Assembly (NCBI GenBank): GCA_026400835.1
Contig: JAPLOA010000035.1
Coordinates: 1 to 64,000, forward strand
DNA length: 64,000 nucleotides
From: Planctomycetales bacterium
Lineage (GTDB): Bacteria > Planctomycetota > Planctomycetia > Planctomycetales > Planctomycetaceae
Direction of reading: 5' to 3'
The notes under the pieces are model-generated. The model searched no databases. It saw only the letters and a program-made list of their open reading frames with translations, and was not told the origin of the DNA. Positions 17,662 through 26,564 of the stretch are shown one piece after another. The position numbers were made by a program, and so were the translations under genes. Numbering within the stretch: position 1 is the stretch's first letter; each line of letters opens with the position of its first letter.

Positions 17662-19095
17662 ATGCTTGAAATTCCCGTCATTCGCTGGGGTAAGCCTTAC
17701 GAGTCGCTCGAAAAGGCTGACGTTGTTCATTTTGAGACCGGTGAGGTCATGGCCAAAATGCATCAGGCCAATGCCGGCCTCGTGCAAATGGATTCTCGCA
17801 AATCCGCGAAAGCTCGCGAGATCCTGAAACAGTTCTCCTGTGCCGAGCTGGTTAAGAAGTGTGAGCAGGCCGCTGATCTGTATCTCACCGCAAACCTGCC
17901 GATGGGAACCGGCACCCAGACTCCGGAAGAGTTCTGTTCGATCCAGTCTGCGACCACCGGCTTGCCACTCAATATGTGCCGAGCCAACATGTCGAAGAAC
18001 GCCTTCGTGTTGAAGAACATGGGCAATATGCTCGATGCTTTAACACGTGGCCTGCCGCTGGACATTCTGTCTCGCGGTTACGGCATGGAGTCGCGAAATG
18101 TCATGGTCAGCTTCCAGGCGACCACGAACACGCTGGGTCTGGTTCTGCCTTCCAATTCTCCGGGCGTTCACACTCTGTGGCTGCCCGCGATTCCTCTGCA
18201 GATCGGTCTGGTTCTGAAGCCAGGTTCATCAGAGCCGTGGACTCCGTACCGTATGTACGAAGCCTTCGCAGCAGCCGGTGTTCCTCGCGAAGCCTTCTGT
18301 TTATACCCCGGACCTCACGACGTCGGTAATAAGGTTCTGGAAACCTGCAACCGCGCGATGATCTTTGGTGGTCAGGCGACGGTCGACAAGTATCACGGCA
18401 ACCCTCGAGTTCAGGCACATGGTCCGGGCTTCAGCAAGATCATGATCGGCGACGACTGTGTGGATCGCTGGGAAGAATACCTCGATGTGCTCGTGAAGAG
18501 CGTGCTCATGAACGGTGGTCGAAGCTGCATCAACTGCTCCGGCATCTGGGCTTCTCGCCATACGGAAGCCATCGCCGATGCCATCGCGAAGAAACTCGGT
18601 CCGATTGCTCCGCTGCCGACGACTGATCCCAATGCCGCCATCGCTGCGTTCACCACAGCAGGCGTGGCTGAAGCGATGAACAATCAGATCGAAGACGGCA
18701 TCAAGGGCCCTGTGACGGAAATGACGGCGAAGTATCGTGGTGGTGATCGCCTCGTGAAACATGAGCGTTGCGACTACCTGCGTCCAACCGTGCTGCATGT
18801 CAGCGACAGTAACAACAGCATGGCCAACACGGAATACATGTTCCCATTCGTGTCTGTCGTTCAGTGCCCGCAGGATCAGATGCTCGGCAAGATCGGTTCA
18901 ACGCTGGTCGGCACCGCGATCACCAACAACGAAAAATGGATCAGCGATCTGGTGGATACTCGCCACATCGACCGACTCAACATCGGTCCGATTCCAACTT
19001 GCGCCCTGAACTGGCTGCAGCCGCACGAAGGCAACATCATCGACTTCCTGTTCCGGAACCGAGCATTCCAGAATAGTCTGCCACCTGCACACTAA
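17662..19095 (+). CDS. divergent aldehyde dehydrogenase superfamily protein (477 aa)
   Basis: The catalytic Cys lies in 'NGGRSCINCSG' near residue 291. The cofactor-binding part is 'GLVLPSNSPGVHTLWLPAIP' with 'VLKPGSSEPWTPYRM'. The N-terminus ('LPMGTGTQTPEEF', 'LTRGLPLDILSRGYG') differs from common NAD-ALDHs and recalls acyl-CoA reductase-like members of the superfamily. Length is normal. An aldehyde or acyl-thioester substrate is likely, oxidised or reduced with NAD(P); the direction is unknown. It is monocistronic, bounded by a clear terminator at 19155-19187. No signal peptide is present. Confidence 0.85.
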   Translation: MLEIPVIRWGKPYESLEKADVVHFETGEVMAKMHQANAGLVQMDSRKSAKAREILKQFSCAELVKKCEQAADLYLTANLPMGTGTQTPEEFCSIQSATTGLPLNMCRANMSKNAFVLKNMGNMLDALTRGLPLDILSRGYGMESRNVMVSFQATTNTLGLVLPSNSPGVHTLWLPAIPLQIGLVLKPGSSEPWTPYRMYEAFAAAGVPREAFCLYPGPHDVGNKVLETCNRAMIFGGQATVDKYHGNPRVQAHGPGFSKIMIGDDCVDRWEEYLDVLVKSVLMNGGRSCINCSGIWASRHTEAIADAIAKKLGPIAPLPTTDPNAAIAAFTTAGVAEAMNNQIEDGIKGPVTEMTAKYRGGDRLVKHERCDYLRPTVLHVSDSNNSMANTEYMFPFVSVVQCPQDQMLGKIGSTLVGTAITNNEKWISDLVDTRHIDRLNIGPIPTCALNWLQPHEGNIIDFLFRNRAFQNSLPPAH

Positions 19096-19154
19096 TCCTG
19101 AACTGACGACGGCTGCGGACGTTTAATTCGCGGCCAACGCAAATTCATCGCGAG

Positions 19155-19187
19155 AACCGGGATGGCTCTATGCCAGTCCCGGTTTTT
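19155..19187 (+). terminator. intrinsic terminator after the ALDH gene
   Basis: The stem AACCGGGA-TGGC pairs with GCCA-GTCCCGGTT (one bulge) around the loop TCTAT, followed by TTTTT then C. It lies 60 nt past the ALDH stop and fits a rho-independent terminator on the plus strand. Confidence 0.8.
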
Positions 19188-19333
19188 CGTTTGTGCAGGT
19201 TGCAGGAGTTTACTCATCCTGCATCCACAAAATGCCCCGCACGTGTCGCGGGCTGCGATCCGAACAAGGAGAGTTTCCTTTCCGAGCGTTCGACGCGTGT
19301 TATAACCTCCGACCATTGGGACAGGTTTACCGA

Positions 19334-20185
19334 ATGTTGTTAACCGCGAATGCTGTCAGTGTTAGACACCCCAAACGGAACCGCATGGTTTCGCGAGTTT
19401 CCGTGTATGCTCTGTTGATTGCTGCTTACGCCGCAATTCCGGCGTTTTTTGAATCTCGGGATAACCTGGATTTCTTCTCCGACGTTCCCGCTGATATCCA
19501 CGCAGCTCTGACATTGGTTCTGGGCTGGTTGCTGGTGTTTCGCACCAACACGTCGTACGCCCGCTGGTGGGAAGCCAGAACGCTCTGGGGTGGGTTGGTC
19601 AATACGATCCGCAATCTGTCGCTGAAGTATGTCGACCTGATCGACGTACCTGAGAATGATCTGGAGAAAACAAAAAGGATCCTTCGACTCTTCCCGCGGG
19701 CATTGAAAGATCATCTCCGCGATGGAGCCTCTCTGGAGGATTCAGAACTGATGGAGGAAGGTCAAAGCCTGCCTCAGCATGTACCGACATTCCTGGTTTC
19801 GATTCTGTATTCGCGCCTTCGCTCATGGAAGAAAGAAGGCATTATTGACGGTTCGCAACTGATCGTGATGGATGAAGACGTACGGAAGCTGATGGAGATC
19901 GTGGGCGGCTGCGAAAAAATCAGGAATACTCGCCTGGCTCGCTCCTATCGAACCTTTGCTCGGCAGTGTGTGTTTATGTATCTCTTCTCGCTGCCGTGGG
20001 GCATCGTTCACGACTTTAACTGGTGGACCGTGCCGCTATCGGCCATGATCAGTTACTTCATGCTGGGCATGGAAATCGCCGCCGAACATACCGAAGAACC
20101 GTTCGGCGAAGACGAAGACGATCTGGATCTCGAAGGTCTCTGTCGCGTGATCGAAGCGTCTGTCGATGAGGTCTTTGCAAAGTAA
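19334..20185 (+). CDS. bestrophin-like (UPF0187) membrane channel
   Basis: About 283 aa. Bestrophin-family marks: 'SRVSVYALLIAAYAAIPAFF' as the first membrane helix, then 'LTLVLGWLLVFRTNTSYARWWEARTLWG', which is the family hallmark (F-R-T-N-x-S-Y-x-R-W-W-E-A-R). Further helices lie near 'YLFSLPWGIVHDFNWWTVPLSAMISYFMLGM', followed by 'EIAAEHTEEPFGEDEDDLDL', the conserved acidic 'PF-G-D-x-D-D-L' end. Bacterial members form anion or cation channels. I chose ATG 19334 because the open frame upstream (to 19193) is not membrane- or family-like. It is preceded by the terminator of the ALDH gene and so has its own promoter. Confidence 0.88.
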   Translation: MLLTANAVSVRHPKRNRMVSRVSVYALLIAAYAAIPAFFESRDNLDFFSDVPADIHAALTLVLGWLLVFRTNTSYARWWEARTLWGGLVNTIRNLSLKYVDLIDVPENDLEKTKRILRLFPRALKDHLRDGASLEDSELMEEGQSLPQHVPTFLVSILYSRLRSWKKEGIIDGSQLIVMDEDVRKLMEIVGGCEKIRNTRLARSYRTFARQCVFMYLFSLPWGIVHDFNWWTVPLSAMISYFMLGMEIAAEHTEEPFGEDEDDLDLEGLCRVIEASVDEVFAK

Positions 20186-20221
20186 CGGCGACTTTGCAGA
20201 GTTGGACCAGCGAAGCGCAGC

Positions 20222-20284
20222 CACACCCTGGAAATTTCAGCATTTCCCTCGAGGGTGTGACAAGTGAGCTTCAGCGAACGCAGG
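20222..20284. repeat. dispersed hairpin repeat, copy 1
   Basis: CACACCCT at 20222 pairs with AGGGTGTG at 20252, and the right flank (20252-20284: GACAAGTGAGCTTCAGCG and onward) matches the inverted copy at 40545-40577 in 32 of 33 positions. It lies between the convergent bestrophin and D-threonine aldolase-like genes and may also end transcription. Confidence 0.7.
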
Positions 20285-20340
20285 ATCACCGGTTGAGTCT
20301 TCAGTTGACTCAAGCCGGAAGTCACTGCGAGCCCCGTCCC

Positions 20341-21471
20341 TTACCGCAGCAAACCTGACGCCTCAATCGGCCACACATCAACCACGCGGCCATTTTCATG
20401 AACGACAAACTCGCGGTGCAGATTACAGGTCGTGCAGGCATGGCTTGGAATCAAATGCAACGGCTGTCCGATTGACCAGTTCGGGGAGTTGTTAACAACC
20501 ACATGTTCCTCCGCGAGGAAAAACGGAACGACAACATCCGGATAGTCTTTAATCCCGGGCACGCCAAATTCGCCGCCGGCCCCCTTCACTCCCACATCCA
20601 GAACGGCCTTGTCCGCTGATGGTCGACTGATGACTCGCACCAGCAGCGACATCGCAATTTCAAACTCCGGAGCCAGACGATAATACTGGCGATCCATGGT
20701 CGCATAGCTGCCAGCCTGAATCTCATCGACACCGTCCATGGCTCCTGTGCTGTCGTAAGTGGCACTTGAACAGCCGCTGAGACATGTCACGGGAATACCG
20801 GACTTCTCCAGAAGTCGACGTGTATCGATTGCCAATTGCATCGCCGCCTGAGACTGACTGCGACGCTGATCACGATCGATCACGTTCACCAGATGCCCTT
20901 CGTAGGCCTGAATTCCGTCCAATTGCACGCCCGGGAACTTCACGATCTGTTTCGCCAGTTCGACGACGCCCTCGCCAGGCGGAAGTCCACAGCGACCCAT
21001 CCCGATATCGACTTCAACGAGCAGATGAACCGTGGAACCGGCAGCCACAGCGGCCTGACTGATGGCCTCGACCTGATCAATGTGATCAACGGCTACCGCC
21101 ACGCGAGCCTTTCGAGCCAGCTCGGCCAATCGTCGAACCTTGACGGCTCCCACAACCTGATTTGCAATCAAAAGATTGGTGACGCCATGGGCCGCCAGAA
21201 TCTCGGCCTCCCCAAGTTTCGCGCAGGTAATACCGACGGCATTGTCAGCAGCCAGCTGACGCTTCGCCAGGGTCACACACTTGTGGTTCTTGAAGTGTGG
21301 CCGCAGCTTCGATTTTCGATCCGCAAAGAACTGCGCCATCTTCGCCAGATTGCGATCACTGGCGGCTCGATCCAGCAGCAAAGTTGGCGTATCCAGATCC
21401 TCAATCGCTTGTCCAATTCGAGCATCCTGCGAAACAGTTCCCGCTGACTGCAAACTGGCTACTCCGGCCAT
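20341..21471 (-). CDS. D-threonine aldolase / D-serine dehydratase-like PLP enzyme
   Basis: Alanine-racemase-type N-terminal barrel, 376 aa. 'LDTPTLLLDRAA' and 'LRPHFKNHKCVTLAKRQL' hold the PLP Lys region typical of the D-threonine aldolase / DSD1 family. 'AYEGHLVNV' and 'CLSGCSSATYD' are barrel strands. The C-terminal 'LIPSHACTTCNLH' carries the His-x-Cys metal site known from eukaryotic-type D-serine dehydratases and D-threonine aldolases. Likely substrates are D-3-hydroxyamino acids. Its start overlaps the end of the upstream ALDH gene by 13 nt, so the pair is co-translated, perhaps aldol cleavage followed by aldehyde oxidation. That pathway link is inference. Confidence 0.87.
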   Translation of the reverse strand: MAGVASLQSAGTVSQDARIGQAIEDLDTPTLLLDRAASDRNLAKMAQFFADRKSKLRPHFKNHKCVTLAKRQLAADNAVGITCAKLGEAEILAAHGVTNLLIANQVVGAVKVRRLAELARKARVAVAVDHIDQVEAISQAAVAAGSTVHLLVEVDIGMGRCGLPPGEGVVELAKQIVKFPGVQLDGIQAYEGHLVNVIDRDQRRSQSQAAMQLAIDTRRLLEKSGIPVTCLSGCSSATYDSTGAMDGVDEIQAGSYATMDRQYYRLAPEFEIAMSLLVRVISRPSADKAVLDVGVKGAGGEFGVPGIKDYPDVVVPFFLAEEHVVVNNSPNWSIGQPLHLIPSHACTTCNLHREFVVHENGRVVDVWPIEASGLLR

Positions 21472-22931
21472 GGTGATTTCTCCGTGGAAAATGAATACAG
21501 AACGGCCTTCGAAGCACAGTACTCATGCACGGCTTCTTCAAAACCCAGCTCGGCCCCAATACCGCTCAATTTGTAACCGTAGACCGGCACATTCGCTCGC
21601 AACGCGCCGCCGCCGTTGATGGCGATTCGTCCGGCCTTGACCTGGCGAGCCACTCGCAAAGCACGAGCTCCGTCGGTGGTCCAGATGTTCGCCATCAGAC
21701 CAAATTCGCTATCGTTGGCGATGCGAATCGCTTCTGCTTCATCTCGATACGTCATGACGCTCAGCACTGGCCCAAAGACTTCTTCACGAGCCACTGTCAT
21801 GCCCGGCGTGACATGATCAAACACTGTCGGCGGATAGAAGCAGTCATTCGCATCTGTGGGACGTTTCCCAGTCAGCACGCAACGAGCCCCCTCCTGTTCG
21901 GCCTGAGCAACACACCGACGAACAGTTTCACAATGCACGGGAGTTGCCAGACAGCCCAGCTGCATATTGGGATCTGTCGGATCGCCCTGACGAAGATTCT
22001 TCACCTTCGCCACGATCCGTTCCATCATGTCATCGTGCTGGCTTTCATGAACCAGCAGACGAGAACCCGCAACGCAAACCTGCCCGAGATTATAAAAGAT
22101 GCCAGTGATGACGCCGTTGACAACATTCTCAATCGGGGCATCGGGGAAGACAATGCTCGGAGTCTTACCGCCCAGTTCCAGCATCACGCCTTTCATGCCG
22201 GTCTTGGCGGCTTCCAGCATCTGAGCACCCGTCTGATGCCGTCCCGTAAACGTGATCTTGTCGACACCGCGATGTCCCACCAGCGCCGCGCCGGCTTCGG
22301 CACCGGTGCCATGAATGACGTTGATAACTCCGGACGGAAAGCCGACTTCGTGAGCCAGTTTCGCCAGCATCAGAGCCGACAGCGGGGAAACTTCCGACGG
22401 CTTCAACACGACCGTGTTCCCACACGCCAGCAACGGAGCCAGCTTGATGGCGGCATTCGTGAGCGGAAAATTCCACGGCACAATCGCGGCAATGACACCA
22501 AACGGTTCGCGAATCTGCAGTGTCATATTGTCGGGCAGCGTCCCGAAGCATTTGCCCGCAATCTTGTCCGGCAGCCCCGCATAGCTTTCGAACAGATCGG
22601 CCGCACAAGGGATGTCGAATCCTCGAGTATCCCGGATTGGCTTGCCAACGTTGAGCGTATCGGTCATGGCCAGATCTTCGAGATTCTCTCGGATCTTCTC
22701 GGCCAGCTTATACAGCAATCGCCCCCGCAGCAGCGGATCCATCCGAGGCCACTCGCCATGGTCAAACGCATTTCGAGCTGCCAGGACCGCGCGATCCACA
22801 TCCGACGCATCGGCCAGCGCGACTTCTGTCAGGAGTTTGCCATTCGCGGGATTCGCAACGGACCACGTTCGTCCGCTCTGACTGCCGGTCCATTCACCAT
22901 TAATAAACAGTTGCCGGGGCCAGGAAATCAT
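21459..22931 (-). CDS. NAD-dependent aldehyde dehydrogenase (betaine-ALDH-like)
   Basis: 490 aa, full length. 'FINGEWTGSQSGRTWSVANP' is the usual N-terminus. 'IVPWNFPLTNAAIKLAPLLA' and 'VVLKPSEVSPLSAL' bind the cofactor. 'ITFTGRHQTGAQML' has the Rossmann Gly region, here with an Arg-His insertion in place of the common S-T-E. 'MLELGGKTPSIVF' holds the general-base Glu, and 'NLGQVCVAGSRLLVHES' the catalytic Cys. It belongs to the broad betaine/glycolaldehyde/retinal ALDH class; the substrate is not determined. It is translationally linked to the D-threonine aldolase-like gene. Confidence 0.9.
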   Translation of the reverse strand: MISWPRQLFINGEWTGSQSGRTWSVANPANGKLLTEVALADASDVDRAVLAARNAFDHGEWPRMDPLLRGRLLYKLAEKIRENLEDLAMTDTLNVGKPIRDTRGFDIPCAADLFESYAGLPDKIAGKCFGTLPDNMTLQIREPFGVIAAIVPWNFPLTNAAIKLAPLLACGNTVVLKPSEVSPLSALMLAKLAHEVGFPSGVINVIHGTGAEAGAALVGHRGVDKITFTGRHQTGAQMLEAAKTGMKGVMLELGGKTPSIVFPDAPIENVVNGVITGIFYNLGQVCVAGSRLLVHESQHDDMMERIVAKVKNLRQGDPTDPNMQLGCLATPVHCETVRRCVAQAEQEGARCVLTGKRPTDANDCFYPPTVFDHVTPGMTVAREEVFGPVLSVMTYRDEAEAIRIANDSEFGLMANIWTTDGARALRVARQVKAGRIAINGGGALRANVPVYGYKLSGIGAELGFEEAVHEYCASKAVLYSFSTEKSPWPE

Positions 22932-23563
22932 CTTTCTTCTCCGGTCTCAGATTTCAGGTTTTTCTCTATACGAAACCAGCACAACGCCAGCATCCGCCTG
23001 AACAGTTTCTCGGCATGTTGTAGAGGCCCCATGTGCAACTCGCCAGCGATCAGGGAGTTTTCGCCGCAATGAGTCATAGTTCATTGTCCAACGCTGAATT
23101 TGGTGGGACTTCCGACTGCTTCCAGCACATGCCAATGACTCTGTGCGTCGTAGCGGGTGAACGACAGAAAACCCCATCGGCAAAACGCCTGCCAATGTAC
23201 GTGATCAAGTCCTCTGGCTCCACAACTGACCGTCGCTGGTCGCGATGAGAGTGCTGATACAACACTGATCGTCCAGAAACTCATTGCCGCGCCCATCCCG
23301 CGCGGCGGAGGAACGAAAGAATGTATCCCCACTTGTTCCCAATCCACGGTTCTTCCTCCGTGCCTTTGTGACTCCGTGAGAGTAATATTTTTTTTCCCAC
23401 AGAGGCACGGAGCCACAGAGTTCATGATCGCTGCGTCTGCCGCTCTCGTGCTTGCAGAGATTCATTGTCGCGGCCCAGCAGATTGTGTTACGCACTTCCC
23501 CATGCCACACTCCCGAACTTCACCATTCACGCAAAATCATCCTCAATTGAGGACCCAACGACC
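22932..23563. other. intergenic region with a hairpin repeat
   Basis: Divergent space between the ALDH and the first sulfatase. The hairpin repeat at 23356-23412 is the main feature. Small ORFs on both strands are low-quality and largely translate that repeat. GAGGA lies about 12 nt before the sulfatase ATG. Confidence 0.5.
23356..23412. repeat. interspersed 'CTCCGTGCCTCTGTG'-type hairpin repeat
   Basis: CTCCGTGCCTTTGTG (23356-23370) pairs with CACAGAGGCACGGAG (23398-23412) with one G-T pair. The loop contains a run of T. Sequences of this type recur between genes in planctomycetes and other environmental bacteria; one strand translates to 'APCLCG'. A related imperfect hairpin occurs at 48873-48943. 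Confidence 0.75.
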
Positions 23564-25072
23564 ATGCAAAGTAAACCGCTCACACAACTTGCGGTACTGA
23601 CAGCAATCGCTTTGTTCTCACCGAAAACGATCGCAGCGTCTCCATCATCGAGGCCCAATATTATCGTCATCATGGCTGATGATCTTGGATATACCGACGT
23701 CGCATGTTTCGGCAGCAGGTACTACGAGACGCCAAACATCGACCGTCTGGCGTCTCAGGGCATGAAGCTGCTGAATCATCATCATTGTCAAAACTGCACG
23801 CCAACGAGAGCGGCTCTGATGAGCGGTCAGTATGGTGCTCGAACGGGTGTTTATACCGTCGGTGCAATTGATCGCTTTGACTGGAGCACTCGTCCGCTGC
23901 GACCGGCAGACAATGTCACAGGCCTTCCTCTCGACCGAGACATCATCGCGAAGCAGCTAAAAGCGGCGGGTTATGCGACCGGTGTTTTCGGCAAGTGGCA
24001 TATCGGAGAGCGTGGTGAATACTTTCCCGGTAAGCGAGGTTTCGATGAAGCCATCATCAGTTCCGGAAAGCACTTTGACTTTGAAACAAACCCGAATATC
24101 GAATATCCCAAAGGTCAGTACCTCGCCGATTTCCTGACTGATAAAGCCGTTGATTTCATTACGCGACATAAAGACGAGCCTTTCTTTCTCTACCTGCCGC
24201 ACTTCGGAGTTCATTCACCGCACGAAGCCAAGGCCGATCTTGTCGCAAAGTTCAAGCTCAAGCCGGGTGCTGGCGGACATGACAATCCGACTTACGCCGC
24301 GATGATCGCTTCGGTAGATGACAGCGTTGGTCGTGTCATGGAAACTCTGGATGAATTAGAACTCGCCGACAACACAGTACTGATCTTTACCAGCGACAAC
24401 GGTGGCGTAGGCGGCTACAACCGCCCTGATGGTCTTCAGCGCGATCCGGGTTTCGAAGCAAAGGGAAAGAAAGGCAAAGGAGCGGACGAGGATGGTGGCG
24501 GAATCACAGATAATGCGCCACTTCGCAGTGGCAAAGGCAGTCTTTACGAAGGAGGAACACGTGAACCTTTCATCGTGCGTTGGCCCGGCGTGACGCAGCC
24601 GGGGTCATCGTGCAGCGTACCGACGATTCATGTGGACATCTTCCCGACGTTCCTTGAAATCGCCAATGCACCGAACCCCCGTCAGGTGCTTGATGGAGAA
24701 AGCCTTGGGCCATTGTTTCGTGACTCGAATGCCACGCTGAAACGAGATGCCATTTTTCAGCATTTTCCGGGCTATTTGGGATCCGGCCCGGGCCTCTGGC
24801 GAACAACGCCGGTCAGTCTTATTCAGGTGGGTGACTGGAAGCTCATGGAGTATCTCGAGGATGGTCGCCTGGAACTCTACAACCTCAGCGACGATATTGG
24901 CGAGACAAAAAATCTGGCGACAGAACTGCCGGAAAAGGCCAAAGCACTTCACGATCGCCTGATCGCCTGGCGTGCCGATGTGAATGCTCCTATGCCTACT
25001 AAAAACGAGGGCGAGGCGACACAGCCGAAGACAAAGAATAAAGGCAAGGGAAAAGGAAAGAAAGATGAATAA
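23564..25072 (+). CDS. secreted sulfatase 1 (arylsulfatase family, C-T-P-T-R)
   Basis: 502 aa. The N-terminal signal peptide has the hydrophobic core 'LAVLTAIALFS' before 'SRPNIIVIMADDLGY', which holds the metal Asp pair. The formylglycine site is 'NCTPTRAALMSG', with the Cys near residue 78; Thr replaces the usual Ser at position four. 'GKWHIGERG' and 'FTSDNGGVGG' complete the active site. The C-terminus ends in a Lys/Gly-rich tail (KTKNKGKGKGKKDE). The enzyme needs Cys-to-formylglycine conversion by an FGE encoded elsewhere. The ATG at 23564 was chosen for the signal peptide and GAGGA site. The stop overlaps the start of sulfatase 2 by 8 nt. The substrate, probably a sulfated glycan, is not known. 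Confidence 0.92.
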   Translation: MQSKPLTQLAVLTAIALFSPKTIAASPSSRPNIIVIMADDLGYTDVACFGSRYYETPNIDRLASQGMKLLNHHHCQNCTPTRAALMSGQYGARTGVYTVGAIDRFDWSTRPLRPADNVTGLPLDRDIIAKQLKAAGYATGVFGKWHIGERGEYFPGKRGFDEAIISSGKHFDFETNPNIEYPKGQYLADFLTDKAVDFITRHKDEPFFLYLPHFGVHSPHEAKADLVAKFKLKPGAGGHDNPTYAAMIASVDDSVGRVMETLDELELADNTVLIFTSDNGGVGGYNRPDGLQRDPGFEAKGKKGKGADEDGGGITDNAPLRSGKGSLYEGGTREPFIVRWPGVTQPGSSCSVPTIHVDIFPTFLEIANAPNPRQVLDGESLGPLFRDSNATLKRDAIFQHFPGYLGSGPGLWRTTPVSLIQVGDWKLMEYLEDGRLELYNLSDDIGETKNLATELPEKAKALHDRLIAWRADVNAPMPTKNEGEATQPKTKNKGKGKGKKDE

Positions 25073-26447
25073 GATGCATATCATTCGGACAATCACGGCC
25101 ATTCTGCTGTTCGCGTTGCCCGCAACATTGACGATGGCCGACGAGCCAGCTCAAAAGCCAAACATTGTCTTCGTTCTGATTGATGATCTCGGCTACGCCG
25201 ACTGCGGATTCAATGGGGGTGATGAGATCAGGACACCGAACATTGACAAGCTGGCACACAGCGGCGCCATTCTCGAATCTCATTATGTCCAGCCCGTTTG
25301 TTCGCCGACTCGAGCAGCCCTGATGACCGGACGCTATGCGACTCGAACGGGGGTCTACACCATTGTGCGACCAAAAGCACAATGGGGATTGCCACTGCAG
25401 GAACGCACGCTGGCTAATGCGCTTCATGACGCTGGTTACGAAACCGCGATCACTGGGAAATGGCATCTGGGTGAATTCGATCCGGCCTACGTTCCAACTT
25501 CGCGAGGATTTGATCACCAGTATGGACATTATTTCGGCGCGATCGATTATTTCACTCACCTTCGAGATGGCTCATACGACTGGTATCGAGACGACAAAGA
25601 ACTCCGTGAAGAAGGATACAGCACGCACCTTATCGCGAAAGAAGCCTGCCGACTGATTACGGCGAAGGACAAAACCAAGCCAATTTTTCTCTACGTTCCC
25701 TTCAACGGAGTTCATAGTCCGATGCAGGTGCCCGACAGTTACCTCCAGCCTTATCCGGGAATGAGCGGTCCACGTCAGAAACTAGCGGGAATGCTGGCAG
25801 CCGTTGATGAAGCGATCGGACAGATCGTCGAATCTCTGGAGACGGTTGGGTTGCGTGAGAACACCCTGATCGTGTTTTCCTCTGACAATGGTGGTCCACG
25901 CCCCGGAAAAAACACTCCACTGCGTGACTTCAAAGGCTCGATCTATGAAGGCGGTGTGCGAGGATGTGCATTCGCCAACTGGCCAGGAAAAATCCCCGCA
26001 GGCCAGCGCATTACGGAACCGATGCATGTTATCGACTGGTATCCGACTCTGGTGAAGCTCGCTGAAGGAAGCCTTGACCAGAAACTTCCGATTGATGGAA
26101 TGGACGTCTGGCCAATGCTGACGACGCAGGCAGCTTCACCGCACAATGCCATTCTGAGCGTACAATCTCCGACAAAGGCCGCGGTACGAATGGGTGACTG
26201 GAAGCTGATCAGCCAAGCCCCTTCCGTTAACGCCCCCGCCAGGGCGGCTCGCGCGAAAACTCGTGTGAAGAATCGCCAGCAGGGGGCAGAGACCATCCAG
26301 CTCTATAATCTGGCGACCGACATCGGCGAAGCCACAAACCTCGCGGAAAAAGACCCGGAGCGAGTTGCCACGATGAAAGCCATGCTCGACGTCCTTTTGA
26401 AGGACGCGGTTCCCTCGGGAGCACCTGCTGAAAACGAAGGCGAATGA
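25065..26447 (+). CDS. secreted sulfatase 2 (C-S-P-T-R)
   Basis: 460 aa with signal peptide 'ITAILLFALPATLTMADE'. Metal Asp pair in 'VFVLIDDLGYADCGFNG'; formylglycine motif 'VCSPTRAALMTGRYATR' with Cys near residue 79; 'TGKWHLGEF' and 'VFSSDNGGPRPG' follow. It resembles arylsulfatase B / N-acetylgalactosamine-4-sulfatase-type members, suggested by 'GVHSPMQVPDSY', but the substrate is not proven. AAAAGGAAAG directly before the ATG at 25065 is a good ribosome binding site lying inside the end of sulfatase 1, so translation is coupled. Confidence 0.92.
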   Translation: MNKMHIIRTITAILLFALPATLTMADEPAQKPNIVFVLIDDLGYADCGFNGGDEIRTPNIDKLAHSGAILESHYVQPVCSPTRAALMTGRYATRTGVYTIVRPKAQWGLPLQERTLANALHDAGYETAITGKWHLGEFDPAYVPTSRGFDHQYGHYFGAIDYFTHLRDGSYDWYRDDKELREEGYSTHLIAKEACRLITAKDKTKPIFLYVPFNGVHSPMQVPDSYLQPYPGMSGPRQKLAGMLAAVDEAIGQIVESLETVGLRENTLIVFSSDNGGPRPGKNTPLRDFKGSIYEGGVRGCAFANWPGKIPAGQRITEPMHVIDWYPTLVKLAEGSLDQKLPIDGMDVWPMLTTQAASPHNAILSVQSPTKAAVRMGDWKLISQAPSVNAPARAARAKTRVKNRQQGAETIQLYNLATDIGEATNLAEKDPERVATMKAMLDVLLKDAVPSGAPAENEGE

Positions 26448-26564
26448 TCGACGACGCATAATGCATTGTCTCTAAACCTTGTTCAGTTCGATTCCGCCTG
26501 TGCTTACAAACTTGCCATCATACGATCGCTCCATCTCACCATTACAGCGACCAGAGACTCCCTC

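Noticed and set aside
21525-23072. 515-codon plus-strand ORF over the ALDH gene
   Set aside because: Antisense to a clear aldehyde dehydrogenase with all catalytic motifs; no recognisable domain of its own.
23081-23425. 114-codon minus-strand ORF before sulfatase 1
   Set aside because: Begins with the translation of an intergenic hairpin repeat and shows no domain.
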